A stretch of DNA of 64,000 nucleotides from JARLGU01 sp036504535 (GCA_036504535.1 DASXUY010000071.1:62001-126000); one strand, 5' to 3'. Positions 6,059-16,156 are shown, numbered from the stretch's first letter. The notes: generated by a model not told the origin, from the letters alone. Program-made: numbers and translations.

Positions 6059-9000
6059 CTAGATCGGCGGGGCGGGCGGGCCGCTTCCGGGAAGCATCAT
6101 TGATGTCGTCTTGTACGCGTACAGCCAGTAACCTTTCAGGGGTTCGAGGGTGCTGGATTTGACATACGCTTTCGTGGTCGTGTTATAGGCCCACATAGTC
6201 GGCGATATGATCGGATCCACTGCGGTGATAGCGTTCGCATACGATACGCCAGCGCCAAATGTGACGCTCGAAAGCGGGACGGATGTGGTGAACGGGTCGC
6301 CGATCATGTTCCAACCAGGGGCAAGGTTGATGACGAACGGCTGCGTGCTGTCGGCGGGTGTGCCAGCGCTTGTGAACGTGATCGTTTTAGGGAAGCGCGC
6401 CCAGTAGCCGACGCCGAGGCGGATGGAGTTCGCGAGACCCTCTGGGCTGACGAAGTAGCGGGAGTCGAACGGTGTCCACACCGCTACGGTGGCGCCGGTG
6501 TAGCCGAAGAGCGTGTCGAGCGGAGTCGTCGGGTAATCGTACGGCGCGGAGAACAGGTTGATCCCCGCCGCGTATGTCGGCCCGATGATGGTGTACGTCG
6601 CCGACACCGGAGCGCTGTCCGAGTAGCCTGTCGCCCTCGCGATTGCGGTCACGGTAGCCGTTGCGCCGACGCTGAACGGCCCCACGTACGCCACCGCCGT
6701 CGCGCTCGTCGCCGGGTCGGTGCCATCGGTGGTGTAGTAAATGTTTGCCGAGCCGAGCGTATCGGTGAGCGTCACCGTCACCGGACCGACCTTCTTGCAG
6801 GAGGCGGGCGAGATAGTCACCTTCGGCGCAGGCGGCAGGATGACGTAGGCAGCGGTGACGAGGGCGCTCTTCACTGATCCAGGATAGATAGCAATCGCCT
6901 TGACTGTCGTGTTCTTGGTGATCGTGAACGGTCCGGTGTATTTGGTCGACGACGCAGTCGGCGTGGTGCCGTCGGTGGTGTAGTAGATAACGGCCCCAGA
7001 TTGCGAGTCGGTGATGGTCACGGTGGCGGAGTTGTTGTATGTGCCGCCAGCGGGGGCTATCACCGGCGCGGCGGTCGAGAGGCCCAGGTCGAGGGCGAAG
7101 ACCGTGCCGCCCGATCCCGGAGGCATTTGGTCTGTAAAACCACCGTACTGCGCACTGCCGTAGAGTTGGCCGTCAGCGGCTTGGGTTAAACCGCTACTAG
7201 AAGCTGACCCGACGGGATCGAAGAATGAGTACACGGTTGCAAAGCTGCCTGAAGAAGTCAAAGAAAATACGGCTCCTCGGCCAAACTCTCCCCCCGCTAG
7301 ACCAGTGCCATAGAGCCGCCCATCTGATGCTAAACAAAGTGCTCCCAAGGGAGAACCGCCTTCAGCATAGCTAAAGGTGTGAAGCAGTGTGAAGACGCCG
7401 CCTTTAGTGATCTTGTACGCAGTGCCACCGGGGGACGTGTCGGTTGAACTCGTTGTGCCGTAGAAGGTGCCATCAGGATATTCGACAAGTCCCCCCGAGG
7501 GAAAGTGCCCATCTGTACCGGCAAACCTGTGCAACACCGTCACGATTCCTGCGGACGTCATCTTATAAATTGTATCGCTCGCCGAAAACTCACCGGATGT
7601 TACTCCGTAAAAGTTCCCGTCAGTGCCTAGCAGTAGGCTCCCTTTCGGGTGTTTCCCATCGGTACCGTCAAATGAGTGAACCGAGGTAAAGACTCCACCC
7701 AATGTCACCTTGAACACAGTGCCATAGCTATATGTTCCGCCCATCGGGGTCGTTCCATAAACGTTGCCGTCGGGTCCGATAATCAGACCACTGTTCGGCG
7801 CGGACCCGTCCTCAATAGAAAATGAATGGATTAGCGAACATACACCGGCTGGGGTCACTCGGAATACTGAGCCTCTATCAAATGCCCCACCCTTTTGAGC
7901 TGTTCCGTAAGCGTTTCCATCACCAGCAAGCAGTAGCCCGCCCAATGGCAACTTGCCCACAGATGCGCTTAATAGTGCTACTTGGCTATATTTGCCCGTA
8001 GAGTCGATTTTAAACACAGTTCCCGATCCGGTGCCGCCCGCCCCAGTTGTGCCAATTAGAGTTGCCCCAGGCGCGTTTGCTAAGCCCGCATAGGCTAATG
8101 CTCCATCTGCGGAAGGGAAGCTGCAAAGCGAATTGAATGTTCCGTCGATTGTGAGCGAATAGACTGCCGCGTCTCCGATCCCTGGCGTGGTACCATATAA
8201 CTTCCCGCTTGAGCCAATAACCATGGGCGCGCTGCAACCTTGCCCAGAGGTAGCCGAAAAGGTATGTATGACAGTCAACGACCCCGATTTCGTAATGCGA
8301 AATACCGAGCCGCACGAATTTACGCCATTCAAACTGGTCGTTCCGTACAATGATCCATCACCTGCTTCGATAAGGCCCGAAATCGGGCTGGTGCCCTCAC
8401 TAGCCGTGAAGTTGTGCAGTGCATTATAGGTTCCTGATGTGTCGATGGAAAATACGGTACCAGCCCCCCTGGAACCGCCCACTTGGGTCGTGCCGTACAA
8501 CATGCCATCGCTCCCCTCGATCAGCGGAGTGAATGTTCCAAGGCCATCGTCGAACGTTAGCCTCCTCATTATCGTAATGCCGCCGCTGATCGACATTTTG
8601 AAAATGGTTCCATTGCCACTATCACCGCGAATATTCCCGCGCCAAGTCGTCGTACCGTAAAAATTGCCGTCAGAGGCTTGAAGCAATCCTGCGATCGGAT
8701 GAGCGCCGTCAAGATCTTCAAACGAATGTAACGATACGAACGCACCGGAGGCCGTGATGACGAATGTTGTGCCGTAATTGCTCGCCCCACCGTACTCCGT
8801 CGTGCCGTAGAAGTTGCCGTCGGTCGCCTTTACCAGCGACGACACCGGGTACGAACCGTCGGTGCCGCTGAACGAATACAGCGATGCGAATGTACCGTCG
8901 AGCGCTACCTTGTACACGGTGCCCATGTCGTTGTCGCCACCGCTATGCGTGGTGCCGTAGAAGTAGCCGTCGCCGCCGTAGACCAGCGACGCTCGCGGAT

Positions 9001-9250
9001 AGGCGCCGTCACCGCCGCTGAACGAATGCAGTATGGTGCGGGTGCCGTCGGCGGCGACGCGGAATACCTCGCCCTTGTAGTCGTCTCCGGTTGTGGCGCT
9101 GGCGGCGACGAACGAGCCGTCGGGTGCCTGGACCAGACCGCTGACGAAGTTTCCGAACTCGTGGATAACGCGCAGCTTTGCGGTCGACGTGGCGTTGGCG
9201 GGTACCCAGAGGAGGGCGAGCAGGAGTAGGAGCGTGGTGACGATGCGCAT
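6059..9250 (-). CDS. GloVer repeat protein 1 with chitobiase-C-like domains and shared C-terminal module
   Basis: 1063 residues. Signal peptide 1-20 (RIVTTLLLLLALLWVPANA). Residues about 25-735 are tandem GloVer (TIGR03803) units with the repeated core GSDGxxYGTTxxGGxxxxGTVFK and LHSFxxxDGxxP; these are predicted extracellular beta-propeller-like repeats. Two chitobiase/FN3-like segments follow (about 742-895, each with IYYTTDGT-P). The last 165 residues are a module shared with three neighbours (YDYP...LDTLFGY, RLGVGYWARFPK, GWNMIGDPF, LKGYWLYAYK). The 5' 500 bp are almost identical to those of paralogue 3. It probably sits on the cell surface or is secreted; no enzymatic motif is present. 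TGGTATCAT upstream is a likely extended -10. Confidence 0.8.
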   Translation of the reverse strand: MRIVTTLLLLLALLWVPANATSTAKLRVIHEFGNFVSGLVQAPDGSFVAASATTGDDYKGEVFRVAADGTRTILHSFSGGDGAYPRASLVYGGDGYFYGTTHSGGDNDMGTVYKVALDGTFASLYSFSGTDGSYPVSSLVKATDGNFYGTTEYGGASNYGTTFVITASGAFVSLHSFEDLDGAHPIAGLLQASDGNFYGTTTWRGNIRGDSGNGTIFKMSISGGITIMRRLTFDDGLGTFTPLIEGSDGMLYGTTQVGGSRGAGTVFSIDTSGTYNALHNFTASEGTSPISGLIEAGDGSLYGTTSLNGVNSCGSVFRITKSGSLTVIHTFSATSGQGCSAPMVIGSSGKLYGTTPGIGDAAVYSLTIDGTFNSLCSFPSADGALAYAGLANAPGATLIGTTGAGGTGSGTVFKIDSTGKYSQVALLSASVGKLPLGGLLLAGDGNAYGTAQKGGAFDRGSVFRVTPAGVCSLIHSFSIEDGSAPNSGLIIGPDGNVYGTTPMGGTYSYGTVFKVTLGGVFTSVHSFDGTDGKHPKGSLLLGTDGNFYGVTSGEFSASDTIYKMTSAGIVTVLHRFAGTDGHFPSGGLVEYPDGTFYGTTSSTDTSPGGTAYKITKGGVFTLLHTFSYAEGGSPLGALCLASDGRLYGTGLAGGEFGRGAVFSLTSSGSFATVYSFFDPVGSASSSGLTQAADGQLYGSAQYGGFTDQMPPGSGGTVFALDLGLSTAAPVIAPAGGTYNNSATVTITDSQSGAVIYYTTDGTTPTASSTKYTGPFTITKNTTVKAIAIYPGSVKSALVTAAYVILPPAPKVTISPASCKKVGPVTVTLTDTLGSANIYYTTDGTDPATSATAVAYVGPFSVGATATVTAIARATGYSDSAPVSATYTIIGPTYAAGINLFSAPYDYPTTPLDTLFGYTGATVAVWTPFDSRYFVSPEGLANSIRLGVGYWARFPKTITFTSAGTPADSTQPFVINLAPGWNMIGDPFTTSVPLSSVTFGAGVSYANAITAVDPIISPTMWAYNTTTKAYVKSSTLEPLKGYWLYAYKTTSMMLPGSGPPAPPI

Positions 9251-9307
9251 TGGGAGGTTCCTCGAAAGGTTGGTTGTCTTCGGCGACTATGGATCGGCTA
9301 CCTGAGA

Positions 9308-9325
9308 ATTGTTATCTGTAAAAAT
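9308..9325 (-). promoter_or_regulatory. leader inverted repeat of GloVer 1
   Basis: ATTGTTATCTGTAAAAAT, a degenerate form of the perfect palindrome at 15987-16004, at the same distance (58-75 bp) from the start codon. Confidence 0.35.
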
Positions 9326-9368
9326 CAAGATAATCTACGGTTCTTCTCGCGTAGTTTCGCCTTATTCG

Positions 9369-9377
9369 ATGATACCA
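9369..9377 (-). promoter_or_regulatory. extended -10 promoter of GloVer 1
   Basis: The minus strand reads TGGTATCAT 119 bp upstream of the ATG. The same 9-mer occurs at equal distance before GloVer 2 and 3. No clear -35 box. Confidence 0.45.
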
Positions 9378-9629
9378 CGAGTTCAAGCGAACAGGCGAGC
9401 GTCGACGCCAAAAACCGCCGAATCGTGGGGACGGGAGGCGCGGCGAGAAAGAACCTCTCTTCCCCACTTCGCGGGTCCCCTTCTCCCCTAAAGGGAAGAC
9501 CAAGAGACCGGTGGCCGCACGTGCGAATCTATTTTCAGCTCTTCATACACGACGCGCAAACGAAATCCGGAGTGCTGTAATTGCAACGGTCGGCCGGGCT
9601 GTGCACAAGACAAGCATCGCGTCGCCGCG

Positions 9630-12557
9630 CTAGATCGGCGGAGGCGGCGGCACATCACTGACGCCGGGGATGGTCATCGTGGTGCTCTTGTACGCATACA
9701 GCCAGTAGCCTTTCAGCGGTTCAAGCGCTGTCGCCTTCACGTACGCCTTCTTGGTTGCGTTGTACTCCCACACGAACGGCGCGACAGTGGGGCTGACCGA
9801 GTTGGTTGCCGCGTCGAACGACACGCCGCTGCCGAAGGTCACATCGCTCAGCGCTACCGCACGCATCACCGGGTCGCCGATCATGTTCCAGCCAGCTTTG
9901 AGGTTGATCACAAACGGCTTCGTCATATCGGCGACGGTACCGGTTGTGGTCACGGTCACCGCTTTGGGGAAACGAGCCCAGTAGCCGACACCGAGGCGCA
10001 GCTCGCCTGCGGGGCTTGTGGGGGTGACGGAGTAAGCGTTGGCAGTCGGCGACCAGACGGCCAGCTTGACGCCGCTGTATCCGAACAGCGTGTCGAGGGC
10101 GAGACCGGGATAGTCGTAGGCCGACGCGAAGAAGTTGAGGCCCGCCGGATACGACGACCCCGTCACCGTAAACGTCGCGCTGACCGGCTGGCTGTTCGCA
10201 TAGCCGGGCGCTTTCGCCAGGGCGGTCACGGTCGCGGTATGCGAGAGCGTGAACGGCGCAGTGTAGCGCTGCGCGGTACCGCTTGTGGCCGGGTCGGAGC
10301 CGTCGGTGGTGTAGTAGATCGAAGCGCCCGCGAGCGTGTCGGCAAAGGTGACGGTGACGTAGCCGCGACTGGTGCCGCCGTTGGGCGTGATGGTGGGGGC
10401 GGGCGTAACTAACCCGAGGTCAAGGGAAAAAACGGTCCCCAAGTTGTTTGCCCCGCCGTACCAGGATGTGCCGTATAGCCGCCCATCATCGCCTTGGACT
10501 AAAGAGGATAGGGGGTAAACACTATCCTTTGCGCCCTCGAACGAGTAGACGATGCTCAATGTCTTGTCAGGTTGTATGACGTATACGTTGCCAGAAGTGT
10601 TTGGCCACCCGTACGAAGTCGTGCCGTAAAGCTCACCATTTCCAAGTAGGCACAATGTCGAAGTCGGATACGCTCCACCGATCGACCCGTCGAACTTGTG
10701 TATCAAGTCGAACTCACCGGATAGCTTCAGCTTATAGATGCCGCCATATAACCCATCGCCACTCATCACCGTTCCGTAGAGCGATCCATCACTGTACTGT
10801 ATTGGAGTAGATGTGAGCACCTTGCCGTCTGAGCTGCCTAACGTGTACAGGATACTCACGGTACCATTCGGCGTCATCTTGAAAACGGAGTAGGTAGCCG
10901 GTGAGCCCTTCCGACTTATGCTGTAGAAATTGCCGTCTACCGCTTGCATTAAGCCCGTCCCTTGGATATCACCCTCGGCGTCAGAGAAATTGTGAAGTAA
11001 CGTAAGAGATCCCGATAGCGCCATGCGGTAAGCGGTACCCTTACCAAACCTGCCGCCCTGGAACGTTAATCCGTAAAGGTAGCCGTCGCGCGCCTGCACA
11101 AGCTCGCCGGTTGGCCGTGCACCTTCGGCAATCGAGAACGAATGCACTACTGTCGCTGTGCCATCGGGCAAAACCTTGTAGACAGAGCCCAATCCGTTGG
11201 GTCCGCCAGTAGCGGACGTTCCATAGAGATTCCCATCACTTGCAAGGAGGAGTGAGTAGTAGGGATTAGAAGCTATGGCACTATCTAGGCAATTCACGAT
11301 CGAGTATGCCCCGTCACGAGCTACCCGAAAAACAGTACCGCATTTGGCTCCGCCCGCAACTGTCGTGCTGTAAAGGCTCCCATTGGAACCCCGAACGAGC
11401 GCTGCGTTTGGACGCTCACCGTCAAATGTTTCAAATTTCGAGACAATGGTCAAATATCCGATCGTCGAGACCGCGAAAATCGCGGATGCCCCGAACGCCG
11501 ATGTTGCGCCATAAAGTTTGCCGTCGCGGCCGAATGTCAGTGGTGAGCATGGACCCACCAAGGTATACCCGTCGAATGAACAAACGCTGGTAAATGAGCC
11601 ATCCTTGCCAACCTTAAAAACAGCCCCGGAGTTGTTAGTACCGCCGGACGCGGTAACGCCGTAGAACGCACCATCTGGCGCTTCGGTAAGCGAGGTAACG
11701 CCTCGGTCTCCATTAGCCTCGCTGACGTTGCAGATCACCTTGAAGTCGCCGGATGTGGAGACCGTAAAGATATTCGAACCGTTTCCGCCTGATTTATCGT
11801 TTTCAATCACGCCATAGAGAAGCCCATCGCTCCCTTGAAGCAGGCCAGCGTCGATCTGCCAACCATCGCCTGCTCCTAGTTCATGGAGCGAGGTGACAAC
11901 TCCCATTGTGGTCATCTTATAGATAAGCCCTTGCAATGTAGCACCGCCGCCATATGTCGTGCCGTAGAAATATCCATCCTTAGCCTGGATAAGTCCGGCC
12001 TTTGGGCGCGAACCGTCGGCCCCACTAAATGAATGAAGCATCGCAAATGAGCTGCTGGCTGACAGCACAAACGTCGTGCCGTCGTTCGTTGAGCCGCCAA
12101 ACTCCGTCGTACCGTAGAACTTGCCGTCCTTGGCCTTGACCAATGACGAAACCGGGTATGAACCGTCCGGGCCGCTGAACGAATAGAGCGAGGTGAATGT
12201 CCCATCAGCAGCTACCTTGAACACGGTGCCCATGTTCGATGCTCCGCCGCTGTGTGTGGTGCCGTAGAAGAAGCCGTCTCCGCCATCGATAAGCGCGGCT
12301 CGCGGATAGGCGCCGTCTCCGCCGCTGAAGGAGTGTAGCATCACGCGGACGCCGCTTGTCGTGACCGAAAACACCTCGCCCTGGTACGTGTCCCCGCCGT
12401 TCGAACTCACGCCGTAGAATTTGCCGTCGGCTCCCTGCACCAGGCCACTAACGAAGTGACCGAATTCGTGCAGCACACGCAGCTTTGCGGTCGGGGCTGC
12501 GCTCACGGGTGTGGCGAGCAGGCCGAGAAGGAGTAGGATGAGGGTGGCGAAGCGCAT
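9630..12557 (-). CDS. GloVer repeat protein 2 with shared C-terminal module
   Basis: 975 residues. Signal peptide 1-20 (RFATLILLLLGLLATPVSA). GloVer units run from about 24 to 725, the first ones well conserved (FGHFVSGLVQGADGKFYG). There is one chitobiase-C-like domain (about 735-805, TVTFADTLAGASIYYTTDGS) where paralogues 1 and 3 have two. The C-terminal module follows (about 808-965) and ends in a PPPPPI tail. The 3' 770 bp are nearly identical to those of paralogue 3. The start is supported by AAGGAAAG upstream. Predicted surface or secreted protein of unknown function. Confidence 0.8.
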   Translation of the reverse strand: MRFATLILLLLGLLATPVSAAPTAKLRVLHEFGHFVSGLVQGADGKFYGVSSNGGDTYQGEVFSVTTSGVRVMLHSFSGGDGAYPRAALIDGGDGFFYGTTHSGGASNMGTVFKVAADGTFTSLYSFSGPDGSYPVSSLVKAKDGKFYGTTEFGGSTNDGTTFVLSASSSFAMLHSFSGADGSRPKAGLIQAKDGYFYGTTYGGGATLQGLIYKMTTMGVVTSLHELGAGDGWQIDAGLLQGSDGLLYGVIENDKSGGNGSNIFTVSTSGDFKVICNVSEANGDRGVTSLTEAPDGAFYGVTASGGTNNSGAVFKVGKDGSFTSVCSFDGYTLVGPCSPLTFGRDGKLYGATSAFGASAIFAVSTIGYLTIVSKFETFDGERPNAALVRGSNGSLYSTTVAGGAKCGTVFRVARDGAYSIVNCLDSAIASNPYYSLLLASDGNLYGTSATGGPNGLGSVYKVLPDGTATVVHSFSIAEGARPTGELVQARDGYLYGLTFQGGRFGKGTAYRMALSGSLTLLHNFSDAEGDIQGTGLMQAVDGNFYSISRKGSPATYSVFKMTPNGTVSILYTLGSSDGKVLTSTPIQYSDGSLYGTVMSGDGLYGGIYKLKLSGEFDLIHKFDGSIGGAYPTSTLCLLGNGELYGTTSYGWPNTSGNVYVIQPDKTLSIVYSFEGAKDSVYPLSSLVQGDDGRLYGTSWYGGANNLGTVFSLDLGLVTPAPTITPNGGTSRGYVTVTFADTLAGASIYYTTDGSDPATSGTAQRYTAPFTLSHTATVTALAKAPGYANSQPVSATFTVTGSSYPAGLNFFASAYDYPGLALDTLFGYSGVKLAVWSPTANAYSVTPTSPAGELRLGVGYWARFPKAVTVTTTGTVADMTKPFVINLKAGWNMIGDPVMRAVALSDVTFGSGVSFDAATNSVSPTVAPFVWEYNATKKAYVKATALEPLKGYWLYAYKSTTMTIPGVSDVPPPPPI

Positions 12558-12616
12558 GGGTCTTTCCTTGAGTGATTGCTTGCAATATTCGAACGTGATA
12601 ACTGCGTTTTTAGATG

Positions 12617-12628
12617 TATTATCTAATA
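12617..12628 (-). promoter_or_regulatory. leader inverted repeat of GloVer 2
   Basis: TATTATCTAATA: arms TATTA/TAATA, 60-71 bp upstream of the ATG, equivalent in place to 9308-9325 and 15987-16004. Confidence 0.3.
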
Positions 12629-12673
12629 TCCTGAAAGTGATTTACAGTTTTTCTTTGTGATGGTTATCACCCT

Positions 12674-12682
12674 ATGATACCA
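12674..12682 (-). promoter_or_regulatory. extended -10 promoter of GloVer 2
   Basis: TGGTATCAT on the minus strand, 117 bp upstream of the ATG. Confidence 0.45.
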
Positions 12683-12759
12683 TGACTCCCAGCGAGCAGA
12701 CGAGAGCCGACGCCAAAAACCGCCGAATCGAGGGGATGGGCGGGGATACCGCACCGCCG

Positions 12760-15700
12760 CTAGATCGGCGGCGGGGGTGGCACATCACTGACGCCGGGGA
12801 TGGTCATCGCGGTGGCCTTGTACGCGTACAGCCAGTAGCCTTTCAGCGGTTCAAGCGCTGTCGCCTTCACGTACGCCTTCTTGGTCGCGTTGTACTCCCA
12901 CACGAACGGCGCGACAATGGGGCTGACCGAGTTAGTCGCGGTGTCGAATGATATACCGCTGCCGAATGTCACGTCACTCAGCGCCACCGCACGCATCACC
13001 GGGTTGCCGATCATGTTCCAGCCAGCTTTGAGCGTGATCACAAACGGCTTCGTCATATCGGCGACGCTCCCGGTGGTGGTCACGGTCACCGCTTTCGGAA
13101 AGCGAGCCCAGTAGCCGACACCGAGGCGCAGCTCGCCTGCGGGGCTTGCGGGGGTGACGGAGTAAGCGTTGGCAGTCGGCGACCAGACGGCCAGCTTGAC
13201 GCCGCTGTATCCGAACAGCGTGTCGAGCGCGAGACCAGGATAGTCGTAGGCTGACGAGAAGAAGTTCAAGCCCGCCGGATACGACGACCCCGTCACGGTA
13301 AACGACGCGCTGACCGGCAAGCTATTCGCGTAGCCCGCTGCCTTCGCTACGGCGGTAACGGTCGCAGTATGCGAGAGCGTGAACGGCGCAGCGTACCGCT
13401 GAGCGGTCGCGCTTGTGGCAGGGTCGGTGCCGTCGGCGGTGTAGTAGATCGAAGCACCCGCGAGCGTGTCGGCGAGGGCCACGGTGACGTAGCCGCGACT
13501 GGTGCCTCCGTTGGGCGTGATGGTCGGTGCGGGCGTGAGTGGTAGTATGACATACGCAGCCGTTACCACGGCGCTCGGAGCGGAACCGGGATAGATGGCA
13601 ATCGCCTTAACTGTCGTGTTCTTCGTGATCGTGAACGCTGCGGTGTATTTGGTGGAAGCGGCGGTCGGGGTCGTGCCGTTCGTGGTGTAGTAAATGGCTG
13701 AGCCCGCTAGAGGGGCAGTAATGTTCACCGTCGCTGAGTTGCCATACGTACCGCCAATGGGCCAGACAACCGGAGCGGCAATCGGCAGGCCCAGGTCTAG
13801 GGTGAAGACGGTGCCGCTGTCCATGGCAGCGCCGTAGCGCGTGGTCCCGTAAAACAGACCGTCCCGACCCTGAACGAGGCCCCCACAGGGTTGATACCCA
13901 TAGGGCCGCGAAAATGAAATTCTCGGTGTGGTTGTCCCATCAGGCTTCATGCTAAAGACGCAACCAAATCCTGGGAACCCTCCACTTAACCCCGTACCAT
14001 AAAAGAGACCATCAGTAGCGAGACAGAGTGGTCCATCGATTGAGCTGGCATCACCGCCATCAAAACTATGAAGTAAAGTAAAGACGCCGCTCTTGGTAAT
14101 TCGGAAGGCTGTTCCGGAATTATGGGTCCCGCCTGAGATTGTGGTGCCGTAAAGGGTGCCGTCAGTGTATTCGACGAGTCCACCATTCGGCCATGCTCCG
14201 TCGAAGCCCGAAAAGGTGTGCAGGACTGTCACCACTCCTGCAACTGTCATTTTGTAAATTGTGCCTCCAGGTGTATCCCAAGCCCCGTAGCTAACGCCGT
14301 AAAAGTTCCCGTCACTACATAGGAGCAGTGGACCTTTAGGATGCACGCCATCCGTAGCGCTAAAAGAATGAAGCGAAGCAAATGCGCCGCCTAAATCCAC
14401 TTTGAACGCCGTACCGCTACCGTATGCGCCACCGTAAGTTGTTACACCATACAGGTGTCCGTCTGAGTCTGAAGCGAGTGAGCCTATGGGGAACTCGCCA
14501 TCCGAAGTATTAAAAGAGTGCACTACAGTACAGGAACCTGTCGGAGTAACGCGATAGATTGATCCCTTGTCAAACTTTCCGCCCCTTTCAGCTGCTCCAT
14601 AAAAGTTGCCATCGCTGCCAGCCAATAACTTGCCGCTCGGATATGCACCTACAGCTTCACTAAGGGAAGCGAGAGGCGCGTATACCCCATCACTGCTGAC
14701 CATTTGCAGCGCCCCGACGTCCCTTCCGCCAACCTGCGCCGCTACATATACAACCGAATCTGGTCCAGTCGATACCCCATTGAACGGATACACGCCATCA
14801 GTGGCCGCAAAGGTGCATATATTAGAACATCCTCCAGACACGTTTATCGCATATATAGTTGCAACGCCATTACCACAAGTACTTCCATACAGCCAGCCGT
14901 GTAGTCCCAAAGCGAGTGGAGCACCGCTGTAAGTTCCGGTAGTTCCTGCAATCGACCCAATAATGCTCAATGTCCCTGACGTGCTTAGTCCGAAAACGAG
15001 CCCAGCGCTAGCCGTCCTTCCGAGCTCTATCGAACCGTAAATAGTGCCATCGCTTGCTTCAGTCAACCCGGAACTTGGGTTAATCCCCTCACTCGGCGTG
15101 AAGGAATGGATAAGGGCAAAAGATCCGGATTTAGAAACTGCGAATATCGTTCCGCAGTAGTTCACCCCTCCGTATGGGGCTACCCCATAGAACTTCCCGT
15201 CGCTTACCTCAATGAATGGCGCGAGGACTCCTACTCCGTCAGACAAGGATAACATCCTAACAGTCGTTATGCCGCCAGCTGCGGACATTCCAAAAACTGT
15301 ACCCATCCCGTTGTCCCCGCGATCTGTCGTTGTGCCATAAAAGTTGCCGTCCGACGCCTGCACCAAGCCAGCCTTTGGAAGCGCCCCGTCAGTCCCGTCA
15401 AACGAATGCAACGATGCGAACGCCCCTGCGGCCGTGATGACGAACGTTGTGCCGTAATTGCTCGCCCCGCCGTATTCGGTGGTCCCATAGAATTTACCGT
15501 CGGTCGCCTTCGCCAGCGACGAGACCGGATACGAGCCGTCGGTGCCGCTGAACGAATACAGCGATGCGAATGTCCCGTCAAGCGCCACCTTGTACACGGT
15601 GCCCATGTCATTGTCGCCGCCGCTGTGGGTGGTGCCGTAGAAGTAGCCGTCGCCGCCGTAGACCAGCGATGCGCGCGGATAGGCGCCGTCCCCGCCGCTG

Positions 15701-15930
15701 AATGAATGCAGGATAGTGCGGGTGCCGTCGGCGGTAACGCGAAACACCTCGCCCTTGTAATCGTCTCCGGTTGTGGCGCTGGCGGCGACGAGCGAGCCGT
15801 CCGGCGCCTGGACCAGGCCGCTGACGAAGTTGCCGAACTCGTGGATGACGCGCAGCTTTGCGGTCGTGGCGGCGCTCACGGGGGCGGAGAGAGGGCCGAG
15901 AAGGAGTAGGAGGATGGTGACGAAGCGCAT
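12760..15930 (-). CDS. GloVer repeat protein 3, chimera of paralogues 1 and 2
   Basis: 1056 residues from ATG 15930. That start is chosen because it aligns with the paralogue starts, has AAGGAAAG upstream and begins the signal peptide RFVTILLLLLGPLSAPVSA; a longer frame from 15960 adds 10 unlikely residues. GloVer units are at about 23-720, then two chitobiase-C-like domains and the shared C-terminal module (about 890-1045) with a PPPPPI tail. The first 180 codons match paralogue 1 almost exactly. The last 250 match paralogue 2 almost exactly, while the middle is divergent from both. This is a mosaic made by recombination or gene conversion. Predicted surface or secreted; no catalytic motif. 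Confidence 0.8.
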   Translation of the reverse strand: MRFVTILLLLLGPLSAPVSAATTAKLRVIHEFGNFVSGLVQAPDGSLVAASATTGDDYKGEVFRVTADGTRTILHSFSGGDGAYPRASLVYGGDGYFYGTTHSGGDNDMGTVYKVALDGTFASLYSFSGTDGSYPVSSLAKATDGKFYGTTEYGGASNYGTTFVITAAGAFASLHSFDGTDGALPKAGLVQASDGNFYGTTTDRGDNGMGTVFGMSAAGGITTVRMLSLSDGVGVLAPFIEVSDGKFYGVAPYGGVNYCGTIFAVSKSGSFALIHSFTPSEGINPSSGLTEASDGTIYGSIELGRTASAGLVFGLSTSGTLSIIGSIAGTTGTYSGAPLALGLHGWLYGSTCGNGVATIYAINVSGGCSNICTFAATDGVYPFNGVSTGPDSVVYVAAQVGGRDVGALQMVSSDGVYAPLASLSEAVGAYPSGKLLAGSDGNFYGAAERGGKFDKGSIYRVTPTGSCTVVHSFNTSDGEFPIGSLASDSDGHLYGVTTYGGAYGSGTAFKVDLGGAFASLHSFSATDGVHPKGPLLLCSDGNFYGVSYGAWDTPGGTIYKMTVAGVVTVLHTFSGFDGAWPNGGLVEYTDGTLYGTTISGGTHNSGTAFRITKSGVFTLLHSFDGGDASSIDGPLCLATDGLFYGTGLSGGFPGFGCVFSMKPDGTTTPRISFSRPYGYQPCGGLVQGRDGLFYGTTRYGAAMDSGTVFTLDLGLPIAAPVVWPIGGTYGNSATVNITAPLAGSAIYYTTNGTTPTAASTKYTAAFTITKNTTVKAIAIYPGSAPSAVVTAAYVILPLTPAPTITPNGGTSRGYVTVALADTLAGASIYYTADGTDPATSATAQRYAAPFTLSHTATVTAVAKAAGYANSLPVSASFTVTGSSYPAGLNFFSSAYDYPGLALDTLFGYSGVKLAVWSPTANAYSVTPASPAGELRLGVGYWARFPKAVTVTTTGSVADMTKPFVITLKAGWNMIGNPVMRAVALSDVTFGSGISFDTATNSVSPIVAPFVWEYNATKKAYVKATALEPLKGYWLYAYKATAMTIPGVSDVPPPPPI

Positions 15931-15986
15931 GGGTCTTTCCTTGAGTGATTGCTTCAACACGCGATAGGCACCTGCGCCAATCAGGA

Positions 15987-16004
15987 ATTGTTATCGATAA
16001 CAAT
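15987..16004 (-). promoter_or_regulatory. perfect 18-bp palindrome in the GloVer 3 leader
   Basis: ATTGTTATCGATAACAAT is its own reverse complement and lies 57-74 bp upstream of the ATG. Related inverted repeats are at the same place before GloVer 1 and 2. It may be an operator or an RNA hairpin. Confidence 0.5.
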
Positions 16005-16047
16005 CATGATAATTCACAGCGCATCGCGCGCAATTACAGCTAATTTC

Positions 16048-16056
16048 ATGATACCA
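16048..16056 (-). promoter_or_regulatory. extended -10 promoter of GloVer 3
   Basis: TGGTATCAT on the minus strand, 118 bp upstream of the ATG, third copy at a constant distance. Confidence 0.45.
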
Positions 16057-16156
16057 CCTCTACCTGTTGCCAGGCCCGCCAACGCGCAAATAAGTTGAAT
16101 TGAGGTTAAGCTTGCTGGGCAGGCAGGCGGGAAGACGGGATAGTGGACCTGTCGAC

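Larger units (their letters stand above)
9251..9629. other. intergenic region upstream of GloVer 1
   Basis: 379 bp with a leader inverted repeat (9308-9325) and an extended -10 (9369-9377). A stretch around 9400-9440 (CGACGCCAAAAACCGCCGAA) is shared with the corresponding region before GloVer 2 (about 12710). A C/T-rich palindromic stretch lies near 9463-9503. No gene seen. Confidence 0.5.
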
